From positions 1 to 17,574 of the forward strand of contig DOFA01000028.1 in NCBI GenBank assembly GCA_003532195.1: a stretch of DNA of 17,574 nucleotides, in the 5' to 3' direction. Under the pieces are notes generated by a model that was given only the letters and a program-made list of their open reading frames with translations, did not search any database and was not told the origin of the DNA. The stretch is from Clostridiales bacterium (GTDB lineage: Bacteria; Bacillota; Clostridia; Saccharofermentanales; UBA5734). Made by a program: the position numbers and the translations under genes. This document shows positions 6,979 to 14,562 of the stretch, in pieces (positions within the stretch are counted from its first letter, which is position 1; every line of letters starts with the position of its first letter).

Positions 6979-8108
6979 TTCGAGAACAAAGATTGGTCGA
7001 CTTATTCTGCCGGCTGGTCGCTATTGACGCGCCATCCTTGCGGGAGCGGGCGATGGCGGATCAGGTCAGTGTGATCCTGAACGACCTGGGCTGTCGGGTA
7101 TCTGAGGACAACGCCGGCGAAGAGCTGGGCGGCAACTGCAACAACCTCTATGCCTGCCTGCCCGGAAGCATGCCGGGGCCCGCCCTGCTGTTCGGGGTGC
7201 ACCTGGATACCGTTGATCCTTGCCTGGGCAAGGAAGCGGTTATCGGCAGCGACAAGATCATCCGCAGCAACGGGGAAACCATTCTCGGCGCCGATGACCT
7301 GGCCGGCCTGACAGCGGTCATTGAAGCCATCCAATCCCTTCGCGAAGACCGGACGCCGCACCGCACGGTCGAGATCCTGCTGTCTGTCGCCGAAGAAAAA
7401 CACCTGCTCGGGATCAACCAAGCCGAATTTAGCCGTCTCTCGGCGCGGGAAGCCTATGTTCTGGATACCTGCGGCCAGCCGGGAACGGCCATCCTCCAGG
7501 CTCCCGGCCATGTCGCCCTGGTTTTTGAAGTCTTCGGCCAGGCCGCGCATGCCGGCATCGCTCCGGAAACGGGCATCAGCGCCATCCGGGCGGCCGCGGC
7601 CGGGATCGCCCGCATGAAGCTCGGCCGGGTCGACGCGGACACGACAGCCAATATCGGCCTGATCAGCGGCGGCGGCGAGACCAATGTCGTCGCCGACTAC
7701 TGCCGGGTGACAGCCGAATGCCGTTCGCTCAGCATTGAAAAACTGGAGCAGCAGGTCGCGCACCTGTGCGGCTGCATGGAGCAGGGCGCCCGCGAGACAG
7801 GCGCCCGGCTGCAGATTCAGCAATCAACATCCTATCAACCTTACCGGATCTCGCCGGAAAGCCCGGTTGTCAAGCGATTTACCCGCGCCTGCCGGAAAAT
7901 GGGCCTGCCAGTCCATCTGATCACAACCGGCGGCGGCAGCGACAACAATGTCCTGGTTCTGAATGGTATCGAAGGCATCGTCATTTCCTGCGGTATGATG
8001 CAGGTTCATTCCTGCCAGGAATATATCCGCGTCGCCGATCTGGTGCAAACCGCAGCTCTCGTCCGGGAATTGATCGCCGGGGATCCGGCCGGGGATTTTT
8101 CCGGGTAA
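6975..8108 (+). CDS. M20 family metallopeptidase, peptidase T-like
   Basis: This 377-residue protein is a two-zinc M20 peptidase, closest by motif to the PepT-like subgroup, and probably trims small peptides in the cytoplasm. The metal and catalytic residues can be placed: H76 and D78 in GVHLDTVD, bridging D107 in LGADDLAG, catalytic E140 and ligand E141 in SVAEEKHLLG, D164 in YVLDTCGQPG and H345 in MMQVHSCQEY. The central lid domain, with the usual AHAGIAPETGISAI block, spans roughly 178-290. There is no signal peptide. The ATG overlaps the trmL stop, so it is translationally coupled and closes the hprK operon. The exact substrate cannot be inferred; a tripeptidase is likely but not proven. 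Confidence 0.92.
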   Translation: MIREQRLVDLFCRLVAIDAPSLRERAMADQVSVILNDLGCRVSEDNAGEELGGNCNNLYACLPGSMPGPALLFGVHLDTVDPCLGKEAVIGSDKIIRSNGETILGADDLAGLTAVIEAIQSLREDRTPHRTVEILLSVAEEKHLLGINQAEFSRLSAREAYVLDTCGQPGTAILQAPGHVALVFEVFGQAAHAGIAPETGISAIRAAAAGIARMKLGRVDADTTANIGLISGGGETNVVADYCRVTAECRSLSIEKLEQQVAHLCGCMEQGARETGARLQIQQSTSYQPYRISPESPVVKRFTRACRKMGLPVHLITTGGGSDNNVLVLNGIEGIVISCGMMQVHSCQEYIRVADLVQTAALVRELIAGDPAGDFSG

Positions 8109-8123
8109 CCGGGAGAATCCCGG
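8109..8123 (+). terminator. Weak hairpin after the hprK operon
   Basis: CCGGGA (8109-8114) and TCCCGG (8118-8123) form a six-base stem with a GAA loop immediately after the M20 stop codon. No T run follows, so it may protect the mRNA end or cause pausing rather than act as an intrinsic terminator. Confidence 0.35.
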
Positions 8124-8151
8124 GTTCACGGAAAACCAGGCGGAGAGCTTG

Positions 8152-8180
8152 CCGGCAGATTTGATTTTGTAAACTGCCGG
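8152..8180. promoter_or_regulatory. Inverted repeat around the -35 region, possible operator
   Basis: CCGGCAG (8152-8158) and CTGCCGG (8174-8180) are perfect inverted copies separated by 15 bases. The right arm lies between the -35 and -10 boxes of the downstream promoter, and the -35 is inside the loop. The geometry suits a dimeric repressor site, but GCCGG words are common in this genome, so chance is possible. Confidence 0.35.
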
Positions 8181-8194
8181 TCGCGTGGTATAAT
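8167..8194 (+). promoter_or_regulatory. Extended -10 promoter for the propeller-phosphate operon
   Basis: The -10 is a perfect TATAAT (8189-8194) preceded by TGG (8186-8188), giving the extended -10 motif TGNTATAAT. A weak -35 TTGTAA (8167-8172; four of six) lies 16 bases upstream. It sits 42 bases before the start codon of the beta-propeller gene and is the only promoter I see before 12236. Confidence 0.82.
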
Positions 8195-8236
8195 ACTTTT
8201 TGATTATACAAAGACAGTCAAGGTGAGGTACCCAAT

Positions 8237-10126
8237 ATGAGCCCAGGCCGCAACCTGTATGTGCAGGATCGCCGATACGATAACCCGCGTCGTTCGAGGC
8301 GCTCCCGCCGTCCTGACCGCGGCTCCCGGAATTTCTTGCTGTCCCTGGCCCTGATCCTGATCGCTGCGACGGCCGCGGCCGCTGTTTACCGTTATTGGCC
8401 CGGCCGGACGACGGATACCACCGGGACAACTTCCGGCCAGACCACAGCCAGCCAGCCCGGCCAGACCACGACCGAAGCCTTGCCGACCGCTACCCCGACC
8501 CCGACGCCGCCGCCGGCCAGCGCCAATGAACAGCTTCTGCCGGAGGTCGAACTCGCGGCCCAGGAAGCGGGGACACCGGCCGAAGGCTGCTCGCCGGGTG
8601 AGCGCGGCCTGGTTTCCACCATCTTTGACAATCAGTACGGCAAGTTGTCCTCATACAGCCGCCCGAGCCCGATCTCCCTGCTGAACCCGCTTTTTTACAA
8701 CCAGATTCCCGGCGTGCTGACTTTCCGCGGCACGAATTTCCGCAATGCACCGGCCTTCGGCCAGGTCACTCTGACCGCCCGGACCATGCGTCAGGTCTGG
8801 GAAAAACCGGTCGGCAGCAAGTCCTCATCATCCTGGAGCTTTTCCTGGACCGGGACCGGCTGGACCGGTCAGCCGCTGCTGGTGCAGTGGGATGATGATG
8901 TCCGTAACCTGATGAACATCAAGGACGAGAAAAAAGCCAAGCCCGACCTGATCGAAGTCATTTATGCCACCATGGACGGCAATGTCTATTTCTACGACCT
9001 GGACGACGGGGCGCCGACCCGGGATCCGATCAAAATCGGCGCGACGATCAAGGGAACGCCCTGCGTTGATCCGCGCGGCTATCCGGTCCTGTATGTCGGG
9101 CAGGGCGACAAAAACGGCAGCGACAGCAGCATCGGCTTCCGGGTCTATAACCTGGTCGACCAGTCGCTCCTGCTTTTCAAGGAATGCTCAGATGGAAATT
9201 CATATCGCAGCAAATGGGGCGCCTGCGATTCTTCGCCGATATTTGACGCTGCCGCTGACACCCTGATCTATCCCAACGAGAACGGCATGATTTACACCGC
9301 GAAAATGAATACGGCATTTGACCGCCAAACCGGAGAGCTGACAATAGCGCCGGAGTTTTCCACCTATCGCTACACGATGTCCGGCATGGCGAACTATGGT
9401 ATTGAAAGCTCGATCGCCATCTATAACCATCTCGGCTTTTTCAGCGACAATTCCGGCAACCTCAACTGCGTTGACCTGAATGCGCTGTCGCCGGTCTGGT
9501 CGCGGCAGTTGGCCGATGATTCCGACGTGACGCCGGTTCTGGAGCAGAACGGGACCAACGTCGCGCTGTATACCGGCACGGAAGTCGACTGGCAGAAAAA
9601 TACAATCGGCAACTATCTGGGCCAGGCCGTCGCATACAAGATCGATGCCCTGACTGGCGCGGTTGTTTGGCAAGCTTCCTATCCCTGCTGGACGAAAAAT
9701 GCCGCCGATAACGGCGACGACATCAATGGCGGGGCTATGGGCACGCCGGTCATAGGGAAAAAGGACCTGCAGGACCTGGTTATCTTCAGTTTCTGCATGA
9801 CCAACGGCATATACAGCGGCAACAGTCTCGTGGCCTACGACAAAAGTGACGGCTCTGTTGTCTGGGAGTATAAGATGGCCCAGTATTCCTGGAGTTCGCC
9901 GGTTGACATTTACGATGAAAAAGGCCACGGGTATATTCTGATTCCCGATTCCACCGGCCAGCTGCATCTGGTCGACGGCAGGACCGGCGTCATGATCAGC
10001 GTTTTGCAGCTGACGAAAAACGGCGGCGAAAGTGCGGGCAATATCGAATCGTCCTGTGCGGTCTTCAACAACCGCCTGGTTATCGGTACCCGCGGGAATG
10101 TCATTGTGGGCGTAGAATTAGAGTAG
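8237..10126 (+). CDS. Membrane-anchored PQQ-like beta-propeller protein
   Basis: The 629-residue product has a short arginine-rich cytoplasmic tail (residues 12-31, RRYDNPRRSRRSRRPDRGSR), a single membrane segment (about 32-51), a Thr/Pro/Gln linker (57-95) and a large extracytoplasmic domain. The latter shows repeated blades of the PQQ/quinoprotein type: VIYATMDGNVYFYDLDDG, LNCVDLNALSPVWSRQL, AVAYKIDALTGAVVWQAS, LVAYDKSDGSVVWEYK and LHLVDGRTGVMISVLQ. Dehydrogenase activity is unlikely, since no heme or PQQ-binding context is seen; such clostridial proteins probably serve as scaffolds or binding domains. The start is supported by AAGGTGAGG seven to eight bases upstream. The PiT permease gene follows after 32 bases, so it is probably the first gene of that operon. 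The fold call is firm, the function unknown. Confidence 0.86.
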   Translation: MSPGRNLYVQDRRYDNPRRSRRSRRPDRGSRNFLLSLALILIAATAAAAVYRYWPGRTTDTTGTTSGQTTASQPGQTTTEALPTATPTPTPPPASANEQLLPEVELAAQEAGTPAEGCSPGERGLVSTIFDNQYGKLSSYSRPSPISLLNPLFYNQIPGVLTFRGTNFRNAPAFGQVTLTARTMRQVWEKPVGSKSSSSWSFSWTGTGWTGQPLLVQWDDDVRNLMNIKDEKKAKPDLIEVIYATMDGNVYFYDLDDGAPTRDPIKIGATIKGTPCVDPRGYPVLYVGQGDKNGSDSSIGFRVYNLVDQSLLLFKECSDGNSYRSKWGACDSSPIFDAAADTLIYPNENGMIYTAKMNTAFDRQTGELTIAPEFSTYRYTMSGMANYGIESSIAIYNHLGFFSDNSGNLNCVDLNALSPVWSRQLADDSDVTPVLEQNGTNVALYTGTEVDWQKNTIGNYLGQAVAYKIDALTGAVVWQASYPCWTKNAADNGDDINGGAMGTPVIGKKDLQDLVIFSFCMTNGIYSGNSLVAYDKSDGSVVWEYKMAQYSWSSPVDIYDEKGHGYILIPDSTGQLHLVDGRTGVMISVLQLTKNGGESAGNIESSCAVFNNRLVIGTRGNVIVGVELE

Positions 10127-10158
10127 CCGGATCGGCTGGAAGCAGGAGAATTTAGAGG

Positions 10159-11187
10159 ATGGGATTATCAGTAGCATTAATTGTCAGTGTGGCCCTGGTG
10201 CTAGGCGTCATATTTGTCAATGGCTGGACCGACGCGCCGAACGCGATCGCCACAGTCGTTTCGACCCGCTGCATGTCACCCCGGGCAGCGGTGATCATGG
10301 CCATCATTTTGAATACCATTGGCGCCGGATTCATGACGCTCGTCAGTTCGGAAGTTGCTGACACGATGACCAAAATGGTTCGGTTTGAAGGGGATACAAG
10401 CAATCAGGCCCTGATCGTGCTGGCCGCCTCGATGTTCGCGATTGTCGTCTGGGCGACGGCAGCCTGGTATTTCGGCATCCCAACCAGCGAAAGCCATGCC
10501 CTGATCGCCGGCATCACCGGCGGCGCGATTGCCCTGGGCAATGGTTTTGACGCGATCGTGCCCGGCGAATGGTCGAAGGTGCTGATCGGTCTCGGCGCCT
10601 CCTCCATCCTCGGCTTTTCCAGCGGTTTTCTGTTTTCGAAGCTGCTGGTTGTGATATTCCGGCCGGTCAAACGTGCGATTGCGGACCGCTTTTTTACCCG
10701 CGGCCAGATATTCGGCGCCGGCTGCATGGCCTTCATGCACGGCGCCCAGGACGGCCAGAAATTTATGGGTGTTTTCATGCTGGCCCTGTTTCTCAACGGC
10801 GCGGCCAGTAAAAATTCCGAAGGCGCTTTCGATATTAAATGGTGGCTGATCATCCTCTGCTCGGTCGTCATGGGCCTGGGAACCTCAGCCGGCGGATACC
10901 GGATCATCAAGGCGGTTGGTATGGACATGGTCAAGCTCGAACGCCACCAGGGCTTCGCCGCCGACCTGGCTGCGGCCAGCGTGCTGCTGTTCTGTTCCCT
11001 GACCGGCCTTCCGGTCAGCACGACCCATACCAAGACCACCGCCATCATGGGCGTCGGTTCCGCCCGCCGCATCACTTCCGTCAACTGGGGCATCGTCAAG
11101 GAAATGGTGACGGCCTGGGTGTTGACTTTTCCGGGATGCGCCCTGCTCAGTTACCTGATGGCCAAGCTATGCCTGATCATTTTCTAA
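10159..11187 (+). CDS. pit: PiT family inorganic phosphate permease
   Basis: This 342-residue integral membrane protein belongs to the PiT family, which imports phosphate with protons or sodium. Both copies of the inverted-duplication signature are visible: NGWTDAPNAIATVVSTR (21-37) and, in the second half, FMHGAQDGQKFMG. Two further family blocks, FGIPTSESHALIAGITGG and GLPVSTTHTKTTAIMGVG, are also present. About ten hydrophobic segments span the length. The first signature has TDAPNA in place of the GANDVANA of enterobacterial Pit, a form I associate with Gram-positive members. AGGAGAA lies about eight bases before the ATG. The DUF47 gene follows after 28 bases, the classic Pit accessory pairing. 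Confidence 0.94.
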   Translation: MGLSVALIVSVALVLGVIFVNGWTDAPNAIATVVSTRCMSPRAAVIMAIILNTIGAGFMTLVSSEVADTMTKMVRFEGDTSNQALIVLAASMFAIVVWATAAWYFGIPTSESHALIAGITGGAIALGNGFDAIVPGEWSKVLIGLGASSILGFSSGFLFSKLLVVIFRPVKRAIADRFFTRGQIFGAGCMAFMHGAQDGQKFMGVFMLALFLNGAASKNSEGAFDIKWWLIILCSVVMGLGTSAGGYRIIKAVGMDMVKLERHQGFAADLAAASVLLFCSLTGLPVSTTHTKTTAIMGVGSARRITSVNWGIVKEMVTAWVLTFPGCALLSYLMAKLCLIIF

Positions 11188-11215
11188 ATACACGCACTAA
11201 AAGGAGAAATCAATT

Positions 11216-11833
11216 ATGGCACGCAAATCCGAACTGAATTTTTTTGACAGCCTGCTGATAACAACCCAGTATGCTTACGAAACGGCCCGCCTGCTCAACG
11301 ACCTGCTGACCGACTACCAGGATGTTTCCCGCAAGGCAAACGCCATCCACGATCTCGAGCACTGTGCCGACCGCGAAGGCCACCATATGTTCGCGGCCTT
11401 GAACGTCGCCTTTATCACGCCGATCGACCGCGACGACATCTACTATCTGATCAAGAAGATCGACGACATCACCGATCTAATCGAAGATGTGTCCAATGGC
11501 CTGGATATGTTCAGCATTCGGCAAGTCCGCCCGGAAGCCATCCAGATGGGCTTGCTGCTGGAAAAGGCGACCAAGATGCTCACCGAACTGATAGCCGCCT
11601 TTAAGAACTATAAAAAGAATAAAACCCAGATCCATGAACTGGTTATGAACGTCAATACCATTGAAGAGGAAGGCGACCGCCTGTATCGCGATGTGGTCAA
11701 GCAGCTGTTCCTGAATGAAGGCGATGTTCGGGAAGTTATCAAATGGAAAGACCTGTTTGATTACATGGAGAATGTGCTGGATGCCTGTGAAGATGTGGCC
11801 GACGTCGTCCAGGGCGTCGTGATGAAAAACTAA
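11216..11833 (+). CDS. DUF47/PhoU-like phosphate transport accessory protein
   Basis: This 205-residue, all-helical, soluble protein matches the DUF47 family, a relative of PhoU that is regularly encoded next to Pit permeases and thought to regulate them. Typical features are the acidic helix pattern FITPIDRDDIYYLIKKIDDITDLIEDVSNGLDMF (about 62-95) and a second one, WKDLFDYMENVLDACEDVADVVQGVVMKN, at the C-terminus; the paired E/D-rich motifs bind metal in PhoU proteins. A strong AAGGAGA (11201-11207) precedes the ATG by eight bases, better than that of pit, which suggests higher translation. The next gene begins one base after the stop. Confidence 0.93.
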   Translation: MARKSELNFFDSLLITTQYAYETARLLNDLLTDYQDVSRKANAIHDLEHCADREGHHMFAALNVAFITPIDRDDIYYLIKKIDDITDLIEDVSNGLDMFSIRQVRPEAIQMGLLLEKATKMLTELIAAFKNYKKNKTQIHELVMNVNTIEEEGDRLYRDVVKQLFLNEGDVREVIKWKDLFDYMENVLDACEDVADVVQGVVMKN

Positions 11834-11834
11834 A

Positions 11835-12236
11835 ATGACAGTGCGGATCCAGGTGACAATCGAAGAAATACAAGCTTTGGATTGCGAATTGAATGTCTAT
11901 CGCAAGGGCTGTCTTTCGGTCAGCCTCAATTTCCGGCAGCATATCATGGTTTGGCGGGAAAGCCGGCAATGGTGCAACAACTTTGTCCGTTCCCTGACCG
12001 ATGAGCAGATCGGGGAAATCCGTTCGCTGATTAAGTCCTCCGGCCTTCTCGATGCGCCGGACCTTCTGGCGGATTCATCGGCGCCGGTCGGGCCGCTGGT
12101 CCGGCATAACCTGAAGCTGACCGTCAGCTGGCCGGACAATCAGCTTGTCCTGGAAACGCAGGATGCCGACCAGCCCAATTGGTTGATTTTACGTAAAAAA
12201 ATCGAGAAACTCAGCCATGTGCCATTTCATCTATGA
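11835..12236 (+). CDS. Uncharacterised 133-residue protein
   Basis: I do not recognise this protein. It begins one base after the DUF47 stop codon, so it is co-transcribed and probably translated by coupling; no separate strong ribosome site is seen beyond the purines at the DUF47 stop. It has no signal peptide or membrane segment. A predicted beta-rich start (MTVRIQVTIEEIQ, LNVYRKGCLSVSLN) is followed by a helical middle (SLTDEQIGEIRSLIKSSGLLDAP, about 55-77), another strand region (NLKLTVSWPDNQLVLETQD) and a closing helix. Three tryptophans and a WRESRQW block are notable. Its link to phosphate transport rests only on position. The gene's length, codon use and tight spacing support it being real. 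Confidence 0.75.
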   Translation: MTVRIQVTIEEIQALDCELNVYRKGCLSVSLNFRQHIMVWRESRQWCNNFVRSLTDEQIGEIRSLIKSSGLLDAPDLLADSSAPVGPLVRHNLKLTVSWPDNQLVLETQDADQPNWLILRKKIEKLSHVPFHL

Positions 12237-12282
12237 TTCGATCCGGCAGCTGGTAACGGGTCGGACAAAATAACTCAAATGG

Positions 12283-12311
12283 TTTACCAAAGGGGTTGTT
12301 TCTGTTAAAAT
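12283..12311 (+). promoter_or_regulatory. Extended -10 promoter for the 12342 gene
   Basis: The -10 TAAAAT (12306-12311) is preceded by TGT (12303-12305), an extended -10, and lies 17 bases after a weak -35 TTTACC (12283-12288). It is in the only sizeable gap between the 133-residue gene and the membrane protein and gives that gene its own transcript. Confidence 0.65.
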
Positions 12312-12341
12312 GGCAACAGGCAATAGAGGCAGGGGGCAGCT

Positions 12342-12941
12342 ATGGATTTTCTGGAAGGCTTTTTATTAGGCCCAATCTGGAGTGACACCGAGTACGAAAC
12401 CCGGCGCCATGCGGGATTTTACTGGCTGATTGGCTGGATCGCCTGCGCTGTTTTCGCCTGGATGCTGGCGTTTCCGGAAAAGGCTCCGTCCTGGATGGGC
12501 ATGCCCCATTATCTGCCGATCCTGATTGCCATAGTCATCGCGTTAGGGTCGCCGTTTGCCGGACGATATTACTACCGCCTGAATTTTTTCCTGAAAATCT
12601 TGATCTTGCTTCTGGAAATCCTCAAGTTCGGCATGGCCTTCCTGGCTTTGTTCCAGTATCTGCTGCCGAAATACTCATTGGACCTGGACGCCCTGCCGCA
12701 GGATATTCTCGAATACATCAACCAGACCATTGCCAAGACAACGGATTATTTCGCCGAAGTCGGCGAAGGGCTGGGCATGCTGCTGGGCATCGTCTCCGGC
12801 GGCTTGCTGATTGTCCTGACTTTTGTCGGCGGCCTGCTGCTGGCTACGTTGATCCCGATCATTTACCTGGCCGCCTTGAAACTGATCCAGCGCGGCATCG
12901 ATATGCTGGCCAGGCTTGCCCTGATCCGGGAAGTCGAGTAA
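12342..12941 (+). CDS. Uncharacterised multi-pass membrane protein
   Basis: I do not recognise this 199-residue protein. It has a short N-terminal soluble part, then hydrophobic segments at about 25-43, 57-73, 82-107 and a long one at 143-180 that could be one or two helices, giving four or five membrane passes. Between the third and fourth is a polar, partly amphipathic segment (108-140, DLDALPQDILEYINQTIAKTTDY region). The C-terminus LIQRGIDMLARLALIREVE is amphipathic and basic. AGGGGG (12331-12336) lies five bases before the ATG. It has its own promoter and faces pssA tail to tail with only 35 bases between, in which I see no terminator. No motif suggests transport or catalysis. Confidence 0.8.
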   Translation: MDFLEGFLLGPIWSDTEYETRRHAGFYWLIGWIACAVFAWMLAFPEKAPSWMGMPHYLPILIAIVIALGSPFAGRYYYRLNFFLKILILLLEILKFGMAFLALFQYLLPKYSLDLDALPQDILEYINQTIAKTTDYFAEVGEGLGMLLGIVSGGLLIVLTFVGGLLLATLIPIIYLAALKLIQRGIDMLARLALIREVE

Positions 12942-12976
12942 AACAGAATTCAACTTTCCCACCCCGCGCAGCAACC

Positions 12977-13567
12977 TTATATTTTCCGGATTGGAATTTT
13001 ACTGACCATCAAGAGCGAAAGCACGACCATCAAGATCATGCCGCTGATCATATTGACCCGGGTGAATCGGTCTTTCAGGAACATGAAGGTGTTGAACAGA
13101 TTGAGCAAAGTCAGGATCGAACCGGCTAAAGTGATCGGAATGCCGCGAAATACCGAGGGGTCGCTCTGCAAATTATATTTGGCCAGCCGGATTGCTCCGG
13201 CGACCGGGAAAATCACAGCGATCGCATAGGCCAGCGGTTCGCCCAGAGGCAGGAGCAGGAAGGCGGACATATGGTTAAGCTTCCAGGCGATCAGTGCCGG
13301 GGCGACGCCAAAAGAGACCAGGTCGGACAAGGAGTCCAGCTGCTTGCCCAGATCGCTGGCCACACCCAGATGGCGGGCCAGTTTGCCGTCGAAACGGTCG
13401 GTCAGCGCGGCAATCATGACGAAGAGGCAGCTGTAGTAAATCAGATTGACATCGTTGCCGCGACTGACCAGGTTGGCATGGTCAGCCGAGGCGACAACCA
13501 GGATGGCCAGCATGCCAAAGGTCAGATTGATGATCGTTAAGAGATTAGGCAGATTCTTGCGCAGCAT
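12977..13567 (-). CDS. pssA: CDP-diacylglycerol-serine O-phosphatidyltransferase
   Basis: PssA joins serine to CDP-diacylglycerol at the membrane, forming phosphatidylserine and CMP. The 196-residue protein carries the full CDP-alcohol phosphatidyltransferase motif: D57, D60-G61, A64-R65, G74, D78 and D82, in TDRFDGKLARHLG and onward. About six membrane segments surround it. A start at 13579 is possible, but the one at 13567 (MLRKNLPNLL) is preferred because GAGGTG lies just upstream of it while nothing suitable precedes the other. The 5' end overlaps the 3' end of psd by 23 bases, so the two genes form a coupled pair in which the downstream gene encodes the first reaction. Confidence 0.95.
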   Translation of the reverse strand: MLRKNLPNLLTIINLTFGMLAILVVASADHANLVSRGNDVNLIYYSCLFVMIAALTDRFDGKLARHLGVASDLGKQLDSLSDLVSFGVAPALIAWKLNHMSAFLLLPLGEPLAYAIAVIFPVAGAIRLAKYNLQSDPSVFRGIPITLAGSILTLLNLFNTFMFLKDRFTRVNMISGMILMVVLSLLMVSKIPIRKI

Positions 13568-14216
13568 GAAGCACCTCATGATCTGGAGTGAATTGCGCCA
13601 GGACGGTCATCCCGCCTTTAACCCGGCAGCCAGGCTGAACGGCGACCGGCAGTCCGGCCGGAAGAACCAGTTCTGTGCCGGACCCAAAGCGGATCATGCC
13701 AAAACGCTGCCGCTGCGCCAGCAGGTCGCCCGGGCGCACATCGCAGACGATGCGGCGGGCGATGAATCCGGTGATCTGGTGCACGACAATTCGCCGGCTG
13801 CCCTGCCGGATCCCGATGGAATTGCGCTCGTTGATATCCGAAGCGTGGCTCTTGAAAGCCGGCAGGTAGCGGCCGGGGCGGTATTGGCGCCAATCGACGG
13901 TTCCCGACATGGGCGCTCGGTTGATATGAACGTTGAAAAGCGAGAGGAAAATAATGATTCGGACGGCCGGCCCCTGAATAAATTCATCATAATCGAGAGC
14001 GGTAATGGCCATAACCCGGCCGTCAGCCGGACTGAGTATGGCGTCGGGCATTTCCGGACCGCTGCGGCGCGGATTGCGAAAGAAAAACGTTACAAACAGG
14101 GTAAGAACAGCGCCGGCAAGCGCCAACCAGGGCCAGATCAAAAACAATATCGCGGTGCAGACCAGACCGGCCAGGATGTAAACCAGACCCTCAGGCGCCA
14201 GCGGGAGTCGGTGCAT
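13545..14216 (-). CDS. psd: Phosphatidylserine decarboxylase proenzyme
   Basis: Psd converts phosphatidylserine to phosphatidylethanolamine with a pyruvoyl group made by self-cleavage. The 223-residue protein is of the short, archaeal/clostridial type. A hydrophobic N-terminus (about 11-46) anchors it; then come FFFRNPRR (44-51), SPADGRV (62-68), the catalytic block FNVHINRAPMSG (94-105) and the processing site RFGSGTE (176-182), where cleavage between G178 and S179 would form the pyruvoyl group. The chosen ATG at 14216 has GTGAGG nine bases upstream; an in-frame start at 14288 adds 24 residues that do not look conserved. It is the first gene of the psd-pssA pair and diverges from htrA. Confidence 0.94.
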   Translation of the reverse strand: MHRLPLAPEGLVYILAGLVCTAILFLIWPWLALAGAVLTLFVTFFFRNPRRSGPEMPDAILSPADGRVMAITALDYDEFIQGPAVRIIIFLSLFNVHINRAPMSGTVDWRQYRPGRYLPAFKSHASDINERNSIGIRQGSRRIVVHQITGFIARRIVCDVRPGDLLAQRQRFGMIRFGSGTELVLPAGLPVAVQPGCRVKGGMTVLAQFTPDHEVLHAAQESA

Positions 14217-14562
14217 GATCAGAAGCCTCACTTCCCGAAAACAAATGATGATAACAGTCAGTCTATCATAAAAAGCAAAAAGGAGCAAAGATTACGGCCG
14301 GAATTACCGGCAAAAATTATCGGCAACTTTCTGTCGCCGGAATAGTTGAGACAAATGGCGGCGGATCAGGGCGTTAACAAGGCAAATGGACTGGCTGATG
14401 TCACAGTTTCGTCATAAAATACCCCAAATTATTTGCAATTTCTCCCTGTATGCTCCAAAGAAAGGGTGTATAAAGGAAGTAGAACAGATATGGAAGATTG
14501 TCAGCCGGGCTTGGGCTGTGCTGCCGGCCGGGCTGCAGCGAAAAAGGAAAGAGGGGATCAGC
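14217..14562. other. Divergent intergenic region between psd and htrA
   Basis: This 346-base gap is more AT-rich than the genes around it. It should hold the promoters of both psd (minus) and htrA (plus), but I cannot place either with confidence; a TATAAA at 14469-14474 is the best -10 candidate for htrA and lacks a good -35. A small palindrome GCCGG-AATTA-CCGGC lies at 14297-14311. The htrA frame stays open upstream to an ATG at 14386, which would add 59 residues, but that segment has no protein-like features. No RNA gene or terminator was recognised. Confidence 0.6.

Noticed and set aside
12942..12976. Bidirectional terminator between the convergent 12342 gene and pssA
   Set aside because: The 35 bases show no inverted repeat of useful length and no T run.
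13446..14345. Long plus-strand open frame of 299 codons antisense to psd and pssA
   Set aside because: The minus-strand genes carry complete catalytic motifs of two known enzymes. The plus-strand translation is low in hydrophobic residues and has no recognisable domain; it is the shadow of GC-rich codons on the other strand.
14386..14562. 59-residue N-terminal extension of HtrA from an upstream ATG
   Set aside because: The segment has no signal or domain features and poor ribosome-site support, whereas ATG 14563 has GAGGGG at correct spacing and a typical N-terminus.
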